Below are positions 20,184 through 21,556 of a stretch of DNA of 21,556 bases, in pieces; the first letter of the stretch is position 1; each line of letters begins with the position of its first letter. Location of the stretch: positions 1 to 21,556 of the forward strand of contig DYNG01000002.1 of NCBI GenBank assembly GCA_020721165.1, written 5' to 3'. The notes under the pieces are model-generated. The model saw only the letters and a program-made list of their open reading frames with translations. It was not told where the DNA came from and searched no databases. A program made the position numbers and the translations under genes. Source of the DNA: Desulfocapsa sulfexigens. Its GTDB lineage: Bacteria; Desulfobacterota; Desulfobulbia; Desulfobulbales; Desulfocapsaceae.

Positions 20184-21556
20184 GTTTTTGAAATTTTAAA
20201 TTTTCGGGGATCAATGGCGTATTGATGAATCTTGTAATTGATAATCCGCAAACTTGTTTTTAAAGAGTGGGCGGCTTTGGTTTGGTTGCCATTGTGGCGC
20301 TTCAGGCTTTCAATGATAATCTCTTTTTCAAAATTTTCCACAGAACCGGCCAGAGAAAGCAGGTTGTTCAGGGCGCTGGGTTTGGTTGTTTGCAGGGTTG
20401 GCGGCAGGTGAACCCCTTTAATGGATTCATCATCACAGATAAGAACGGCTCGCTCCATACAGTTCTGCAATTCCCGCACATTGCCTGGCCAATGATACTG
20501 GATAAGCATATCAATGGCAGAGGTGGAGATGCGGGTGATTATTTTTTTATTTTCCCTCGCATATTTTTCCAGAAAATATTCGGCAAGAAGAAGGATATCG
20601 GTTCGTCTTTCCCGCAGGGGTGGCATATAGACCGGAAAGACATTCAGGCGGTAGTAGAGATCTTCCCGAAACTTTCCCTCTTGCACGGCGTGTTCCAGAT
20701 TTTTATTGGTGGCAGCGACCAGTCGGACATCACAGTGAATGGTCTGGGTTGATCCTACTCGTTGAAAATTTCGTTCCTGTACAATATGCAGCAGTTTAAT
20801 CTGCACTGAAGGGCTGATTTCCCCGATCTCATCTAAAAAGACTGTTCCCCCTTCTGCCTGTTCAAATCGTCCTATTCTGCGTTCTGTGGCCCCGGTGAAG
20901 GCCCCCTTTTCATGCCCGAACAGCTCGCTTTCAAGCAGTGTTTCGGGAAGCGCCGAACAATTGACCACCACAAAGGGTTTATTTTTTCGATGACCGTTGT
21001 AGTGAAGTGATTTGGCAACCAAGGTTTTTCCAGTGCCTGATTCCCCTCGTAACAGCACGGTGGCATTGGAGTCCACCACCCGCTGGACCATCTCGTACAC
21101 CTCTTGCATCCGGCTGGAGTTGCCAATGATATCGTGGATTTTATTTTTTTCAGAAAGCTCTTGTTTAAGTTTTTGGTTTTCTAAGCGCAGGCCCTCCTGC
21201 TTGCGGTTGACGATCTGAATTCTTCGCGTTGTCTGGGCAATGAGACCACTTAAAACGGTTAAAAAACGCAGATCCGCCTCGGCCTGATAATTCAGTCCGC
21301 TCATATACATGCGATCCACACTGAGAGAACCGATAATCTGATCTTCATCACGGATGGGAACACACAGAAAGGATTGGTTTTGCTGGCTGATATCTCCCCG
21401 GGCTCCTGTTTTGTTGAGAAAGAGAGGCTCATTGGCAATATGGGGGACAATGATGGGTTCACCAGAAGCCACCACCCTACCGGTAATGCCCTCTCCCAGC
21501 GCATAGCGCCCCCGTTTTATGTTTTCCGCACTCAGTCCGTGCGCCACCTCTATTTC
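20180..21556 (-). CDS. NifA-like sigma-54-dependent transcriptional activator (partial, 5' end beyond window)
   Basis: The frame runs off the right edge. Numbering from GTG 21547, the visible part starts in a GAF sensor domain (about 1-110; GEGITGRVVASGEP, FLCVPI, IGSLSVDR), followed by a coiled linker (about 115-138) and the AAA+ sigma-54 interaction domain: Walker A GESGTGKT (168-175), the sigma-54 contact loop GAFTGA (215-220), Walker B TVFLDEIGE (235-243) and WPGNVREL (353-360). A Fis-type helix-turn-helix closes the protein (about 404-445; NGNQTKAAHSLKTSLRIINYKI). The GAF-AAA-Fis order is that of NifA and its relatives, but no nif gene is nearby, so the regulon is unknown. No sigma-54 -24/-12 site was recognised in the window. 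Translationally coupled to queH. Confidence 0.93.
   Translation of the reverse strand, partial: EIEVAHGLSAENIKRGRYALGEGITGRVVASGEPIIVPHIANEPLFLNKTGARGDISQQNQSFLCVPIRDEDQIIGSLSVDRMYMSGLNYQAEADLRFLTVLSGLIAQTTRRIQIVNRKQEGLRLENQKLKQELSEKNKIHDIIGNSSRMQEVYEMVQRVVDSNATVLLRGESGTGKTLVAKSLHYNGHRKNKPFVVVNCSALPETLLESELFGHEKGAFTGATERRIGRFEQAEGGTVFLDEIGEISPSVQIKLLHIVQERNFQRVGSTQTIHCDVRLVAATNKNLEHAVQEGKFREDLYYRLNVFPVYMPPLRERRTDILLLAEYFLEKYARENKKIITRISTSAIDMLIQYHWPGNVRELQNCMERAVLICDDESIKGVHLPPTLQTTKPSALNNLLSLAGSVENFEKEIIIESLKRHNGNQTKAAHSLKTSLRIINYKIHQYAIDPRKFKISKT

Noticed and set aside
1..21556. CRISPR arrays, tRNA or rRNA genes, integrases
   Set aside because: No regularly spaced direct repeats, cloverleaf-like segments or rRNA-like sequence were noticed on either strand, and no transposase or integrase gene is present.

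Overview
The window looks like a chromosomal segment of an anaerobic sulfur-cycling Desulfobacterota, probably near Desulfobulbales/Desulfocapsa. This rests on gene content and protein style: a TusA/DsrE-like/YeeE sulfur module, a NifA-like sigma-54 activator, QueH, an HD-GYP response regulator and a bacterial deacetylase-family protein. No rRNA or other definitive marker is present, so the lineage is an inference.

Layout. The left edge cuts a DUF2721 membrane protein on the minus strand. A promoter-bearing gap separates it from pal on the plus strand. From 1254 to 9312 a long leftward array reads (5' to 3' on the minus strand) yeeE/yedE, 5-formyl-THF cyclo-ligase, histone-deacetylase-family protein, HD-GYP response regulator, gatC, gatA, hisC, cmk. 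At 9313-9678 a divergent control region with two TTGACA promoters faces yeeE on one side and tusA on the other. The rightward operon tusA, DsrE-like 1, DsrE-like 2 and a 57-residue Cys-Trp-Trp-ending protein ends at a very strong hairpin terminator (10895-10941). Next is about 420 bp of gene-free AT-rich DNA with nested dyads and one DnaA-box match, then dnaN, gyrB, gyrA and gpsA, all rightward. The convergent gap after gpsA holds a 195-bp MITE-like element with 25-bp inverted ends and a 6-bp flanking direct repeat. The right end is a leftward operon: NifA-like sigma-54 activator (cut by the edge), queH, rdgB, with a start/stop overlap between the first two.

How it works together. The central unit (yeeE, tusA, two DsrE-like genes, small protein) matches what has been described, from memory, as the YTD (YedE-TusA-DsrE) gene cluster of sulfur-disproportionating bacteria: a membrane importer of reduced sulfur feeding cytoplasmic persulfide carriers. 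The small C-terminal-Cys protein is the least described member. The dnaN-gyrB-gyrA block with its AT-rich upstream region resembles an origin-proximal replication cluster, but dnaA and recF are not beside it. Base composition falls from well above 60% GC in parts of gatA to about one third GC in dnaN and rises again through gyrA. The other genes are housekeeping: tRNA amidation, histidine/aromatic transamination, CMP kinase, folate, phospholipid precursor, nucleotide sanitation and tRNA queuosine.
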